Assembly: GCF_963678635.1 (NCBI RefSeq)
Contig: NC_087066.1
Span: 32,555,301-32,619,300 of the forward strand
Source: Symsagittifera roscoffensis
Lineage: Eukaryota; Xenacoelomorpha; Acoela; Convolutidae
DNA: 64,000 bases
Reading direction: 5' to 3'
This document shows, piece after piece, positions 31,691 to 45,880 of the stretch (position 1 is the stretch's first letter; every line of letters begins with the position of its first letter). The position numbers and the translations under genes were made by a program. The notes beneath the pieces were generated by a model. It saw only the letters and a list, made by a program, of their open reading frames with translations, searched no databases and was not told where the DNA came from.

Positions 31691-33000
31691 AACCTTAAAT
31701 TCCCAACCCTGTAGTTAGGTCTTGTCAGAGTTCTTTCAAAGATTGCGAATCTTGCCTCCAAATATGACTGCTCATCTCCTTGTAGTTTTGAGAAATGATG
31801 TTTTTCGTGATTTTTCAAAAAATTTTCGGAAAATTTAATTAAATATTTCTCAAAATTTGAAATTCCCAACCTTGTAATTGGGTTCTGTCAGAGTACTCTA
31901 AAGAGTTACAAATGTTGCCTCTAAACATGACTGTTCAAATCCTTTTAGTTTTAGAGATATGACGTTTTTTGTAATTTTTTCAAAAAAAATTATCAGAAAA
32001 TTTATATTAATTTTTTTTCGCAAAGTTTGAAATTCCCAACCCTGTAGATGGGTCCTGTCAGAGTTCTCTCAAAGATTTCAAATCTTGCCTCCAAGTATGA
32101 CTGCTCAATTTTTTGTAGTTTTCGAGATATGACGTTTTTTGTAGTTTTTTCAAAAATTTTCAGAAAACTTAAATTATTATTATTTTTTTTAAAAATCTGA
32201 AACTCCCAACCCTGTATTTAGGTCCTGTCAGAGTACTCTCAAGGATTGCGAATCTTGCTTCCAAATATGACTGCTCAATTTTTTGTAGTTGAGATGTGAC
32301 GTTTTTGTGATTTTTTCAAAATTTTCAGAAAGTTTACATTAATTATTTTTCAAAATTTGGAACTCGCAACCTTGTAGTTGGGAGATGTCAGAGTATACTA
32401 AGGAATTACAAATCTTGCCTCCAAATCTGGGTGTTCAAATCCTTGTAGTTTTCGAGATATGACGTTTTTTGTAATTTTTTCAAAAAAAATTATCGGAAAA
32501 CTTATATTAATTTTTTTTCCGCAAAATCTGAAATTCCCAACCCTGTAGTTGGGTCCTGTCAGAGTTCTCTCAAAGATTGCAAATCTTGCCTCCAATTATG
32601 ACTGCTCAATTCTTTGTAGTTTTCGAGATATGACGTTTTTTGTGAAATTTTCAGAAAACTTAAATTAATATTATTTTTTAAAAATCTGAAATTTCCAACC
32701 CTGTAGTTGGGTCCTGTCAGAGTACTCTCAAGGATTGCGAATCTTGCTTCCAAATATGACTGCTCAATTTTTTGTAGTTTTGAGATGTGACGTTTTTGTG
32801 ATTTTTTCAAAAATTTTCAGAAAACTTAAATTAATATTATTTTTTAAAAATCTGAAATTTCCAACCCTGTAGTTGGGTCCTATCAGAGTACTCTCAAGGA
32901 TTGCGAATCGTGCCTCCAAATATGACTGCTCGATTCTTTGTAGTTTTCGAGATGTGACGTTTTTTGTGATTTTTTCAAAATTTTCAGAAAACTTATATTA
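31691..33000 (+). repeat. Diverged ~167-bp satellite monomers
   Basis: About eight head-to-tail monomers. Each contains GAAATTCCCAACCCTGTAG, GTCAGAGTACTCTCAAGGAT, TTGCCTCCAAATATGACTGC, a TTTTCGAGATATGACG-type box and a T-rich/A-rich tail. They are more different from each other than are the units to the right. Confidence 0.88.
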
Positions 33001-36000
33001 ATTTTTTTTCGCAAATTTTGAAATTCCCAGCCCTGTAGTTGGATATTGTCAGAGTTCTTTCAAAGATTGCGAATCTTGCCTCCAAATATGACTGCTCATC
33101 TCCTTGTAGTTTTGAGAAATGATGTTTTTCGTGATTTTTCCAAAAATTTTCGGAAAATTTAATTAAATATTTCTCAAAATTTGAAATTCCCAACCTTGTA
33201 ATTGGGTTCTGTCAGAGTACTCTAAAGAGTTACAAATGTTGCCTCTAATTATGACTGTTCAAATCCTTTTAGTTTTAGAGATATGAAGTTTTTTGTAATT
33301 TTTTCAAAAAAAATTATCAGAAAATTTATATTAATTTTTTTTCGCAAAATTTGAAATTCCCAACCCTGTAGTTGGGTCCTGTCAGAGTTCTCTCAAAGAT
33401 TTCAAATCTTGCCTCCAAGTATGACTGCTCAATTCTTAGTAGTTTTCGAGATATGACGTTTTGTGATTTTTTTCAAAAATTTCCAGAAAACCTAAATTAT
33501 TAATTTTTTCGCAAATTTTGAAATTCCCAGCCCTGTAGTTGGGTATTGTCAGAGTACTATCAAAGATTGCGAATCTTGCCTCCAAATATGACTGCTCATC
33601 TCCTTGTAGTTTTGAGAAATGATGTTTTTCGTGATTTTTCCAAAAATTTTCGGAAAATTTAATTAAATATTTCTCAAAATTTGAAATTCCCAACCTTATA
33701 ATTGGGTTCTGTCAGAGTACTCTAAAGAGTTACAAATGTTGCCTCTAAATATGACTGTTCAAATCCTTTTAGTTTTAGAGATATGAAGTTTTTTGTAATT
33801 TTTTCAAAAAAAATTATCAGAAAATTTATATTATTTTTTTTTCGCAAAATTTGAAATTCCCAACCCTGTAGTTGAGTCCTGTCACAGTACTCTCAAGGAT
33901 TGCGAATCGTGCCTCCAAATATTACTGCTCAATTCTTTGTAGTTTTCGAGATATGACGTTTTGTGATTTTTTTCAAAAGTTTCCAGAAAACCTAAATTAT
34001 TAATTTTTTCGCAAATTTTGAAATTCCCAGCCCTGTAGTTGGGTATTGTCAGAGTACTATCAAAGATTGCGAATCTTGCCTCCAAATATGACTGCTCATC
34101 TCCTTGTAGTTTTGAGAAATGATGTTTTTCGTGATTTTTCCAAACATTTTCGGAAAATTGAATTAAATATTTCTCAAAATTTGAAATTCCCAACCTTGTA
34201 ATTGGGTTCTGTCAGAGTACTCTAATGAGTTACAAATGTTGCCTCTAAATATGACTGTTCAAATCCTTTTAGTTTTAGAGATATGAAGTTTTTTGTAATT
34301 TTTTCAAAAAAAATTATCAGAAAATTTATATTAATTTTTTCTCGCAAAATTTGAAATTCCCAAACCTGTAGTTGGGTCCTGTCACAGTACTCTCAAGGAT
34401 TGCGAACCGTGCCTCCAAATATTACTGCTCAATTCTTTGTAGTTTTCGAAATATGACGTTTTGTGATTTTTTTCAAAAATTTCCAGAAAACCTAAATTAT
34501 TAATTTTTTCGCAAATTTTGAAATTCCCAGCCCTGTAGTTGGGTATTGTCAGAGTACTATCAAAGATTGCGAATCTTGCCTCCAAATATGACTGCTCATC
34601 TCCTTGTAGTTTTGAGAAATGATGTTTTTCGTGATTTTTCCAAAAATTTTCGGAAAATTTAATTAAATATTTCTCAAAATTTGAAATTCCCAACCTTGTA
34701 ATTGGGTTCTGTCAGAGTACTCTAAAGAGTTACAAATGTTGCCTCTAATTATGACTGTTCAAATCCTTTTAGTTTTAGAGATATGAAGTTTTTTGTAATT
34801 TTTTCAAAAAAAATTATCAGAAAATTTATATTTATTTTTTTTCGCAAAATTTGAAATTCCCAACCCTGTAGTTGGGTCCTGTCAGAGTTCTCTCAAAGAT
34901 TTCAAATCTTGCCTCCAAGTATGACTGCTCAATTCTTTGTAGTTTTCGAGATATGACGTTTTGTGATTTTTTTCAAAAATTTCCAGAAAACCTAAATTAT
35001 TAATTTTTTCGCAAATTTTGAAATTCCCAGCCCTGTAGTTGGGTATTGTCAGAGTACTATCAAAGATTGCGAATCTTGCCTCCAAATATGACTGCTCATC
35101 TCCTTGTAGTTTTGAGAAATGATGTTTTTCGTGATTTTTCCAAAAATTTTCGGAAAATTTAATTAAATATTTCTCAAAATTTGAAATTCCCAACCTTATA
35201 ATTGGGTTCTGTCAGAGTACTCTAAAGAGTTACAAATGTTGCCTCTAAATATGATTGTTCAAATCCTTTTAGTTTTAGAGATATGAAGTTTTTTGTAATT
35301 TTTTCAAAAAAAATTATCAGAAAATTTATATTATTTTTTTTTCGCAAAATTTGAAATTCCCAACCCTGTAGTTGAATCCTGTCACAGTACTCTCAAGGAT
35401 TGCGAATCGCACCTCCAAATATTACTGCTCAATTCTTTGTAGTTTTCGAGATATGACGTTTTGTGATTTTTTTCAAAAATTTCCAGAAAACCTAAATTAT
35501 TAATTTTTTCGCAAATTTTGAAATTCCCAACCCTGTAGTTGGGTATTGTCAGAGTACTATCAAAGATTGCGAATCTTGCCTCCAAATATGACTGCTCATC
35601 TCCTTGTAGTTTTGAGAAATGATGTTTTTCGTGATTTTTCCAAAAATTTTCGGAAAATTTAATTAAATATTTCTCAAAATTTGAAATTCCCAACCTTGTA
35701 ATTGGGTTCTGTCAGAGTACTCTAATGAGTTACAAATGTTGCCTCTAAATATGACTGTTCAAATCCTTTTAGTTTTAGAGATATGAAGTTTTTTGTAATT
35801 TTTTCAAAAAAAATTATCAGAAAATTTATATTAATTTTTTTTCGCAAAATTTGAAATTCCCAACCCTGTAGTTGGGTCCTGTCAGAGTTCTCTCAAAGAT
35901 TTCAAATCTTGCCTCCAAGTATGACTGCTCAATTCTTAGTAGTTTTCGAGATATGACGTTTTGTGATTTTTTTCAAAAATTTCCAGAAAACCTAAATTAT

Positions 36001-38950
36001 TAATTTTTTCGCAAATTTTGAAATTCCCAGCCCTGTAGTTGGGTATTGTCAGAGTACTATCAAAGATTGCGAATCTTGCCTCCAAATATGACTGCTCATC
36101 TCCTTGTAGTTTTGAGAAATGATGTTTTTCGTGATTTTTCCAAAAATTTTCGGAAAATTTAATTAAATATTTCTCAAAATTTGAAATTCCCAACCTTATA
36201 ATTGGGTTCTGTCAGAGTACTCTAAAGAGTTACAAATGTTGCCTCTAAATATGACTGTTCAAATCCTTTTAGTTTTAGAGATATGAAGTTTTTTGTAATT
36301 TTTTCAAAAAAAATTATCAGAAAATTTATATTATTTTTTTTTCGCAAAATTTGAAATTCCCAACCCTGTAGTTGAGTCCTGTCACAGTACTCTCAAGGAT
36401 TGCGAATCGTGCCTCCAAATATTACTGCTCAATTCTTTGTAGTTTTCGAGATATGACGTTTTGTGATTTTTTTCAAAAGTTTCCAGAAAACCTAAATTAT
36501 TAATTTTTTCGCAAATTTTGAAATTCCCAGCCCTGTAGTTGGGTATTGTCAGAGTACTATCAAAGATTGCGAATCTTGCCTCCAAATATGACTGCTCATC
36601 TCCTTGTAGTTTTGAGAAATGATGTTTTTCGTGATTTTTCCAAACATTTTCGGAAAATTTAATTAAATATTTCTCAAAATTTGAAATTCCCAACCTTGTA
36701 ATTGGGTTCTGTCAGAGTACTCTAATGAGTTACAAATGTTGCCTCTAAATATGACTGTTCAAATCCTTTTAGTTTTAGAGATATGAAGTTTTTTGTAATT
36801 TTTTCAAAAAAAATTATCAGAAAATTTATATTAATTTTTTTTCGCAAAATTTGAAATTCCCAAACCTGTAGTTGGGTCCTGTCACAGTACTCTCAAGGAT
36901 TGCGAATCGTGCCTCCAAATATTACTGCTCAATTCTTTGTAGTTTTCGAAATATGACGTTTTGTGATTTTTTTCAAAAATTTCCAGAAAACCTAAATTAT
37001 TAATTTTTTCGCAAATTTTGAAATTCCCAGCCCTGTAGTTGGGTATTGTCAGAGTACTATCAAAGATTGCGAATCTTGCCTCCAAATATGACTGCTCATC
37101 TCCTTGTAGTTTTGAGAAATGATGTTTTTCGTGATTTTTCCAAAAATTTTCGGAAAATTTAATTAAATATTTCTCAAAATTTGAAATTCCCAACCTTGTA
37201 ATTGGGTTCTGTCAGAGTACTCTAAAGAGTTACAAATGTTGCCTCTAATTATGACTGTTCAAATCCTTTTAGTTTTAGAGATATGAAGTTTTTTGTAATT
37301 TTTTCAAAAAAAATTATCAGAAAATTTATATTTATTTTTTTTCGCAAAATTTGAAATTCCCAACCCTGTAGTTGGGTCCTGTCAGAGTTCTCTCAAAGAT
37401 TTCAAATCTTGCCTCCAAGTATGACTGCTCAATTCTTTGTAGTTTTCGAGATATGACGTTTTGTGATTTTTTTCAAAAATTTCCAGAAAACCTAAATTAT
37501 TAATTTTTTCGCAAATTTTGAAATTCCCAGCCCTGTAGTTGGGTATTGTCAGAGTACTATCAAAGATTGCGAATCTTGCCTCCAAATATGACTGCTCATC
37601 TCCTTGTAGTTTTGAGAAATGATGTTTTTCGTGATTTTTCCAAAAATTTTCGGAAAATTTAATTAAATATTTCTCAAAATTTGAAATTCCCAACCTTATA
37701 ATTGGGTTCTGTCAGAGTACTCTAAAGAGTTACAAATGTTGCCTCTAAATATGATTGTTCAAATCCTTTTAGTTTTAGAGATATGAAGTTTTTTGTAATT
37801 TTTTCAAAAAAAATTATCAGAAAATTTATATTATTTTTTTTTCGCAAAATTTGAAATTCCCAACCCTGTAGTTGAGTCCTGTCACAGTACTCTCAAGGAT
37901 TGCGAATCGCACCTCCAAATATTACTGCTCAATTCTTTGTAGTTTTCGAGATATGACGTTTTGTGATTTTTTTCAAAAATTTCCAGAAAACCTAAATTAT
38001 TAATTTTTTCGCAAATTTTGAAATTCCCAACCCTGTAGTTGGGTATTGTCAGAGTACTATCAAAGATTGCGAATCTTGCCTCCAAATATGACTGCTCATC
38101 TCCTTGTAGTTTTGAGAAATGATGTTTTTCGTGATTTTTCCAAAAATTTTCGGAAAATTTAATTAAATATTTCTCAAAATTTGAAATTCCCAACCTTGTA
38201 ATTGGGTTCTGTCAGAGTACTCTAATGAGTTACAAATGTTGCCTCTAAATATGACTGTTCAAATCCTTTTAGTTTTAGAGATATGAAGTTTTTTGTAATT
38301 TTTTCAAAAAAAATTATCAGAAAATTTATATTAATTTTTTTTCGCAAAATTTGAAATTCCCAAACCTGTAGTTGGGTCCTGTCACAGTACTCTCAAGGAT
38401 TGCGAATCGTGCCTCCAAATATTACTGCTCAATTCTTTGTAGTTTTCGAGATATGACGTTTTGTGATTTTTTTCAAAAATTTCCAGAAAACCTAAATTAT
38501 TAATTTTTTCGCAAATTTTGAAATTCCCAGCCCTGTAGTTGGGTATTGTCAGAGTACTATCAAAGATTGCGAATCTTGCCTCCAAATATGACTGCTCATC
38601 TCCTTGTAGTTTTGAGAAATGATGTTTTTCGTGATTTTTCCAAAAATTTTCGGAAAATTTAATTAAATATTTCTCAAAATTTGAAATTCCCAACCTTGTA
38701 ATTGGGTTCTGTCAGAGTACTCTAAAGAGTTACAAATGTTGCCTCTAAAGATGACTGTTCAAATCCTTTTAGTTTTAGAGATATGAAGTTTTTTGTAATT
38801 TTTTCAAAAAAAATTATCAGAAAATTTATATTAATTTTTTTTCGCAAAATTTGAAATTCCCAACCCTGTAGTTAGGTCCTGTCAGAGTTCTCTCAAAGAT
38901 TTCAAATCTTGCCTCCAAGTATGACTGCTCAATTCTTTGTAGTTTTCGAG
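33000..38950 (+). repeat. 500-bp higher-order repeat (three monomers), about twelve copies, itself in 2.5-kb units
   Basis: The anchor CGCAAATTTTGAAATTCCCA recurs exactly every 500 bp (twelve positions, 33.0-38.5 kb). Each 500-bp unit has three monomer types, told apart by the box TTTTCGAGATATGACG, TTTTGAGAAATGATG or TTTTAGAGATATGAAG. On top of this, 33,262-35,761 and 35,762-38,261 are near-identical 2,500-bp copies (five 500-bp units, fifteen monomers) that share private variants, for example CTTAGTAG at 33,436 and 35,936 and CGCACCTCC at 35,408 and 37,908. The matches show recent amplification by 2.5-kb steps. Confidence 0.93.
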
Positions 38951-41900
38951 ATATGACGTTTTTTAAGGTTTTTTCAAAAATTTTCAGAAAACTTAAATTA
39001 TTATATTTTTTTTAAAAATCTGAAACTCCCAACCCTGTATTTAGGTCCTGTCAGAGTACTCTCAAGGATTGCGAATCTTGCTTCCAAATATGACTGCTCA
39101 AATTTTTGTAGTTTTGAGATGTGACGTTTTTGTGATTTTTTCAAAAATTTCAGAAAGTTTACATTAATTATTTTTCAAAATTTGGAATACGCAACCTTGT
39201 AGTTGGGAGATGTCAGAGTATACTAAAGAATTACACATCTTGCCTCCAAATCTGGCTGTTCAAATCCTTGTAGTTTTCGAGATATGACATTTTTTGTAAT
39301 TTTTTCAAAAAAAAATTATCGGAAAACTTATATTAATTTTTTTCCCGCAAAATCTGAAATTCCCAACCCTGTAGTTGGGTCCTGTCAGAGTACTCTCAAG
39401 GATTGCGAATCTTGCTTCCAAATTTGACTGCTCAATTTTTTGTAGTTTTGAGATGTGACGTTTTTGTGATTTTTTCAAAAATTTCCAGAAAACTTAAATT
39501 AATATTATTTTTTAAAAATCTGAAAATTCCAACCCTGTAGTTGGGTCCTGTCAGAGTACTCTCAAGGATTGCGAATCTTGCTTCCAAATTTGACTGCTCA
39601 ATTTTTTGTAGTTTCGAGATATGACGTTTTGTGATTTTTTTCAAAAATTTCCAGAAAACCTAAATTATTAATTTTTTCGCAAATTTTGAAATTCCCAGCC
39701 CTGTAGTTGGGTATTGTCAGAGTACTATCAAAGATTGCGAATCTTGCCTACAAATATGACTGCTCATCTCCTTGTAGTTTTGAGAAATGATGTTTTTCGT
39801 GATTTTTCCAAAAATTTTCGGAAAATTTAATTAAATATTTCTCAAAATTTGAAATTCCCAACCTTGTAATTGGGTTCTGTCAGAGTACTCTAATGAGTTA
39901 CAAATGTTGCCTCTAAATATGACTGTTCAAATCCTTTTAGTTTTAGAGATATGAAGTTTTTTGTAATTTTTTCAAAAAAAATTATCAGAAAATTTATATT
40001 AATTTTTTTTCGCAAAATTTGAAATTCCCAAACCTGTAGTTGGGTCCTGTCACAGTACTCTCAAGGATTGCGAATCGTGCCTCCAAATATTACTGCTCAA
40101 TTCTTTGTAGTTTTCGAGATATGACGTTTTGTGATTTTTTTCAAAAATTTCCAGAAAACCTAAATTATTAATTTTTTCGCAAATTTTGAAATTCCCAGCC
40201 CTGTAGTTGGGTATTGTCAGAGTACTATCAAAGATTGCGAATCTTGCCTCCAAATATGACTGCTCATCTCCTTGTAGTTTTGAGAAATGATGTTTTTCGT
40301 GATTTTTCCAAAAATTTTCGGAAAATTTAATTAAATATTTCTCAAAATTTGAAATTCCCAACCTTGTAATTGGGTTCTGTCAGAGTACTCTAAAGAGTTA
40401 CAAATGTTGCCTCTAAATATGACTGTTCAAATCCTTTTAGTTTTAGAGATATGAAGTTTTTTGTAATTTTTTCAAAAAAAATTATCAGAAAATTTATATT
40501 AATTTTTTTTCGCAAAATTTGAAATTCCCAACCCTGTAGTTGGGTCCTGTCAGAGTTCTCTCAAAGATTTCAAATCTTGCCTCCAAGTATGACTGCTCAA
40601 TTCTTTGTAGTTTTCGAGATATGACGTTTTTTAAGGTTTTTTCAAAAATTTTCAGAAAACTAAAATTATTATATTTTTTTTAAAAATCTGAAACTCCCAA
40701 CCCTGTATTTAGGTCCTGTCAGAGTACTCTCAAGGATTGCGAATCTTGCTTCCAAATATGACTGCTCAAATTTTTGTAGTTTTGAGATGTGACGTTTTTG
40801 TGATTTTTTCAAAAATTTCAGAAAGTTTACATTAATTATTTTTCAAAATTTGGAATACGCAACCTTGTAGTTGGGAGATGTCAGAGTATACTAAAGAATT
40901 ACACATCTTGCCTCCAAATCTGGCGGTTCAAATCCTTGTAGTTTTCGAGATATGACATTTTTTGTAATTTTTTCAAAAAAAAATTATCGGAAAACTTAAA
41001 TTAATTTTTTTTCCGCAAAATTTGAAATTCCCAACCCTGTAGTTGGGTCCTGTCAGAGTTCTCTCAAAGATTGCATATCTTGCCTCCAAGTATGACTGCT
41101 CAATTCTTTGTAGTTTTCGAGATATGACGTTTTTTGTGAAATTTTCAAAAATTTCAGAAAACTTAAATTAATATTATTTTTTAAAAATCTGAAATTTCCA
41201 ACCCTGTAGTTGGGTCCTGTCAGAGTACTCTCAAGGATTGCGAATCTTGCTTCCAAATTTGACTGCTCAATTTTTTGTAGTTTTGAGATGTGACGTTTTT
41301 GTGATTTTTTCAAAAATTTCCAGAAAACTTAAATTAATATTATTTTTTAAAAATCTGAAATTTCCAACCCTGTAGTTGGGTCCTGTCAGAGTACTCTCAA
41401 GGATTGCGAATCGTGCCTCCAAATATGACTGCTCGATTCTTTGTAGTTTTCGAGATGTGACGTTTTTTGTGATTTTTTTCAAAATTTTCAGAAAACTTAT
41501 ATTAATTTTTTTTCGCAAATTTTGAAATTCCCAGCCCTGTAGTTGGGTCCTGTCAGAGTTCTCTCAAAGATTGCAAATCTTGCCTCCAAGTATGACTGCT
41601 CAATTCTTTGTAGTTTTCGAGATATAACGTTTTTTGTGAAATTTTCAGAAAACTTAAATTAATATTATTTTTTAAAAATCTGAAATTTCCAACCCTGTAG
41701 TTGGGTCCTGTCAGAGTACTCTCAAGGATTGCGAATCTTGCTTCCAAATATGACTGCTCAATTTTTTGTAGTTTTGAGATGTGACGTTTTTGTGATTTTT
41801 TAAAAAATTTTCAGAAAACTTAAATGAATTTTATTTTTTTAAAATCTGAAATTTCCAACCCTGTAGTTGGGTCCTGTCAGAGTACTCTCAAGGATTGCGA

Positions 41901-42413
41901 ATCTTGCTTCCAAATATGACTGCTCAATTTTTTGTAGTTTTGAGATGTGACGTTTTTGTGATTTTTTCAAAATTTTCAGAAAGTTTAAATTAATTATCTT
42001 TCAAAATTTGAAATTCGCAACCTTGTAGTTGGGCGCTGTCAGAGTACTCTAAGGAATTACAAATCTTGCCTCCAAATATCACTGTTCAAATCCTTGTAGT
42101 TTTCGCGATATGACGTTTTTTTGTGATTTTTTAAACAAATTTCAGAAAACTCATATTAATTTTTTTTCGCAAAATCTGAAATTCCCAACCCTGTAGTTGG
42201 GTCCTGTCAGAGTACTCTCATAGATTGCGAATATTACCTCTAACTATGACTGCTTAAATCTTTGTAGTTTTCGAGATTGACGTTTTTTGTGATTTTTTCA
42301 AAATATTCAGAAAACTTGAATTTTTATGATTTTTCAAAAATCTGAAATTCCCAACCCTGTAGTTAGGTCTTGTCAGAGTACTCTCAAGGATTGCGAATCG
42401 TGCCTCCACATAT
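38950..42413 (+). repeat. Diverged monomers with a 1,667-bp duplication
   Basis: GACGTTTTTTAAGGTTTTTT, followed by CAACCCTGTATTTAGG, appears at 38,957 and again 1,667 bp later at about 40,624. Between them, at 39,620-40,620, is a returned 1-kb piece of the 500-bp higher-order repeat. 1,667 bp is ten monomers, as unequal exchange in register would give. Confidence 0.85.
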
Positions 42414-45400
42414 GGCTTCACTATCTCGCCATGTTTAAGCTTTTTCAACGTATTATTTTTACATGTTTAAGCTATATCGTATATTGCAGTGGTTAAGAAT
42501 TTGTTTTTCGATTTTCAGTTTGATTTTAGTGGTTATTTTACCGAGTTTAATTTCACCAGCCCAATATTGAATTAGGGGCTGCGAATTTGGACTCCAGTTT
42601 TGAATGCCCGAATCATTTTACTTAACGAGGTAAGACGATTTTTGAGATTTTTTCAAATTTGAATTAAAAAAATAATTTACAAAACTTGAGGTTCACAACC
42701 CTGTAGTTGGGTACTGCCAGAGTACTATCAAGGATTGCGAATCTTGCCTCCAAATATGACTGCTCAAATCCTTGTAGTTTTCGAGATATGACGTTTTTTT
42801 GTGTTTTTTTCAAAAGTTTTCAAAAAAATTTTGATGAAATAATTTTCAAAATTTGAAATTCGCAACCCTGTAGTTGGCCGCTGTCAGAGTACTAAGGAAT
42901 TACAAATCTTGCCTCCAAATATGATTGTTCAAATCCTTGTAGTGTTCGAGATTTGACAATTTTTTGTTATTTTTTCAAAAAATTTCAGAAAACTCATATT
43001 AATTTTTTTTCGCAAAATTTGAAATTTCCAACCCTGTAGTTGGGTCCTGTCAGAGTACTCTCATAGATTGTGAATATTGACTCCAACTATGACTGCTTAA
43101 ATCTTTGTAGTTTTCGAGATGTGACGTTTTTTGTGATTTTTTCTAAATTTTCAGAAAACTTGAATTTTTATGATTTTTCAAAAATCGAAAATTCCCAACC
43201 CTGTAGTTAGGTCTTGTCAGAGTACTCTCAATGATTGCGAATCGTGCCTCCAAATATGACTGCTCGATTCTTTGTAGTTTTTGAGATGTGACGTTTTTTG
43301 TGATTTTTTCAAAATTTTCAGAAAACTTATATTATTTTTTTTTCGCAAATTTTGAAATTCCCAGCCCTGTAGTTGGGTATTGTCAGAGTACTATCAAAGA
43401 TTGCGAATCTTGCCTCCAAATATGACTGCTCATCTCCTTGTAGTTTTGAGTAATGATGTTTTTTGTGATTGTTCAAAAAAATTTCGTAAAATTTAATTAA
43501 ATATTTCTCAAAATTTGAAATTCTCAACCCTGTAGTTAGGTCTTTTCAGAGTACTCTCAAGGATTGCGAATCGTGCCTCCAAATATGGCTTCACTATTTC
43601 GCCATGTTTAAGCTTTTTCAACGTATAATTTTTACATGTTTAAGCTATATCGTATATTGCAATGGTTAAGAATTTGTTTTTCGATTTTCAGTTTGATTTT
43701 AGTGGTTCTTTTACCGAGTTTAATTTCACCAGCCCAATATTGAATTAGGGGTTGCGAATTTGGACTCCAGTTTTGAATGCCCGAATCATTTTACTTAACG
43801 AGATAAGACGATTTTTGAGATTTTTTCAAATTTAAAATAACAAAATAATTTCCAAAACTTGAAGTTCACAACCCTGTAGTTGGGTACTGTCAGAGTACTA
43901 TCAAGGATTGCGAATCTTGCCTCCAAATATGACTGCTCAAATCCTTGTAGTTTTCGAGATATGACGTTTTTTGTGTTTTTTTCAAAAGTTTTCAAAAAAA
44001 TTTTGATGAAATAATTTTCAAAATTTGAAATTCGCAACCCTGTAGTTGGGCGCTGTCAGAGTACTAAGGAATTACAAATCTTGCCTCCAAATATGATTGT
44101 TCAAAACCTTGTAGTGTTCGAGATATGACAATTTTTTGTGATTTTTTCAAAAAATTTCAGAAAACTCATATTAATTTTTTTTCGCAAAATTTGAAATTTC
44201 CAACCCTGTAGTTGGGTCCTGTCAGAGTACTCTCATAGATTGTGAATATTGACTCCAACGATGACTGCTTAAACCTTTGTAGTTTTCGAGATATGACGTT
44301 TTTTGTGATTTTTTCAAAATTTTCAGAAAACTTGAATTTTTATGATTTTTCAAAAATCTAAAATTCCCAACCCTGTAGTTAGGTCTTGTCAGAGTACTCT
44401 CAAGGATTGCGAATCGTGCCTCCAAATATGACTGCTCGATTCTTTGTAGTTTTCGAGATGTGACGTTTTTTGTGATTTTTTCAAAATTTTCAGAAAACTT
44501 ATATTAATTTTTTTTCGCAAATTTTGAAATTCCCAGCCCTGTAGTTGGGTATTGTCAGAGTACTATCAAAGATTGCGAATCTTGCCTCCAAATATGACTG
44601 CTCATCTCCTTGTAGTTTTGAGTAATGATGTTTTTTGTGATTGTTCAAAAAAATTTCGTAAAATTTAATTAAATATTTCTCAAAATTTGAAATTCTCAAC
44701 CCTGTAGTTAGGTCTTTTCAGAGTACTCTCAAGGATTGCGAATCGTGCCTCCAAATATGGCTTCACTATTTCGCCATGTTTAAGCTTTTTCAACGTATAA
44801 TTTTTACATGTTTAAGCTATATCGTATATTGCAATGGTTAAGAATTTGTTTTTCGATTTTCAGTTTGATTTTAGTGGTTCTTTTACCGAGTTTAATTTCA
44901 CCAGCCCAATATTGAATTAGGGGTTGCGAATTTGGACTCCAGTTTTGAATGCCCGAATCATTTTACTTAACGAGATAAGACGATTTTTGAGATTTTTTCA
45001 AATTTAAAATAACAAAATAATTTCCAAAACTTGAAGTTCACAACCCTGTAGTTGGGTACTGTCAGAGTACTATCAAGGATTGCGAATCTTGCCTCCAAAT
45101 ATGACTGCTCAAATCCTTGTAGTTTTCGAGATATGACGTTTTTTGTGTTTTTTTCAAAAGTTTTCAAAAAAATTTTGATGAAATAATTTTCAAAATTTGA
45201 AATTCGCAACCCTGTAGTTGGGCGCTGTCAGAGTACTAAGGAATTACAAATCTTGCCTCCAAATATGATTGTTCAAAACCTTGTAGTGTTCGAGATATGA
45301 CAATTTTTTGTGATTTTTTCAAAAAATTTCAGAAAACTCATATTAATTTTTTTTCGCAAAATTTGAAATTTCCAACCCTGTAGTTGGGTCCTGTCAGAGT

Positions 45401-45880
45401 ACTCTCATAGATTGTGAATATTGACTCCAACGATGACTGCTTAAACCTTTGTAGTTTTCGAGATATGACGTTTTTTGTGATTTTTTCAAAATTTTCAGAA
45501 AACTTGAATTTTTATGATTTTTCAAAAATCTAAAATTCCCAACCCTGTAGTTAGGTCTTGTCAGAGTACTCTCAAGGATTGCGAATCGTGCCTCCAAATA
45601 TGACTGCTCGATTCTTTGTAGTTTTCGAGATGTGACGTTTTTTGTGATTTTTTCAAAATTTTCAGAAAACTTATTTTAATTTTTTTTCGCAAATTTTGAA
45701 ATTCCCAGCCCTGTAGTTGGGTATTGTCAGTGTACTATCAAAGATTGCGAATCTTGCCTCCAAATATGACTGCTCATCTCCTTGTAGTTTTGAGTAATGA
45801 TGTTTTTTGTGATTTTTCAAAAAATTTTCGTAAAATTTAATTAAATGTTTCTCAGAATTTGAAATTCTCAACCTTGTAGT
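42414..45880 (+). repeat. 1,172-bp higher-order repeat including an internal leader copy
   Basis: The leader GGCTTCACTATCTCGCCATG recurs inside the array at 42,414, 43,585 and 44,757; the last two are 1,172 bp apart and the intervening sequence is almost identical to the next unit (for example 43,327 and 44,499; 43,795 and 44,967). The leader joins a monomer at CCTCCAAATATGG, where a monomer normally continues CCTCCAAATATGACTGC, so the recombination junction is visible. Confidence 0.9.

Noticed and set aside
33000-38950. CENP-B box in the satellite
   Set aside because: TTTTCGAGATATGACG matches the TTCG and central A of the CENP-B consensus but lacks the CGGG part, so it cannot be called a CENP-B box.
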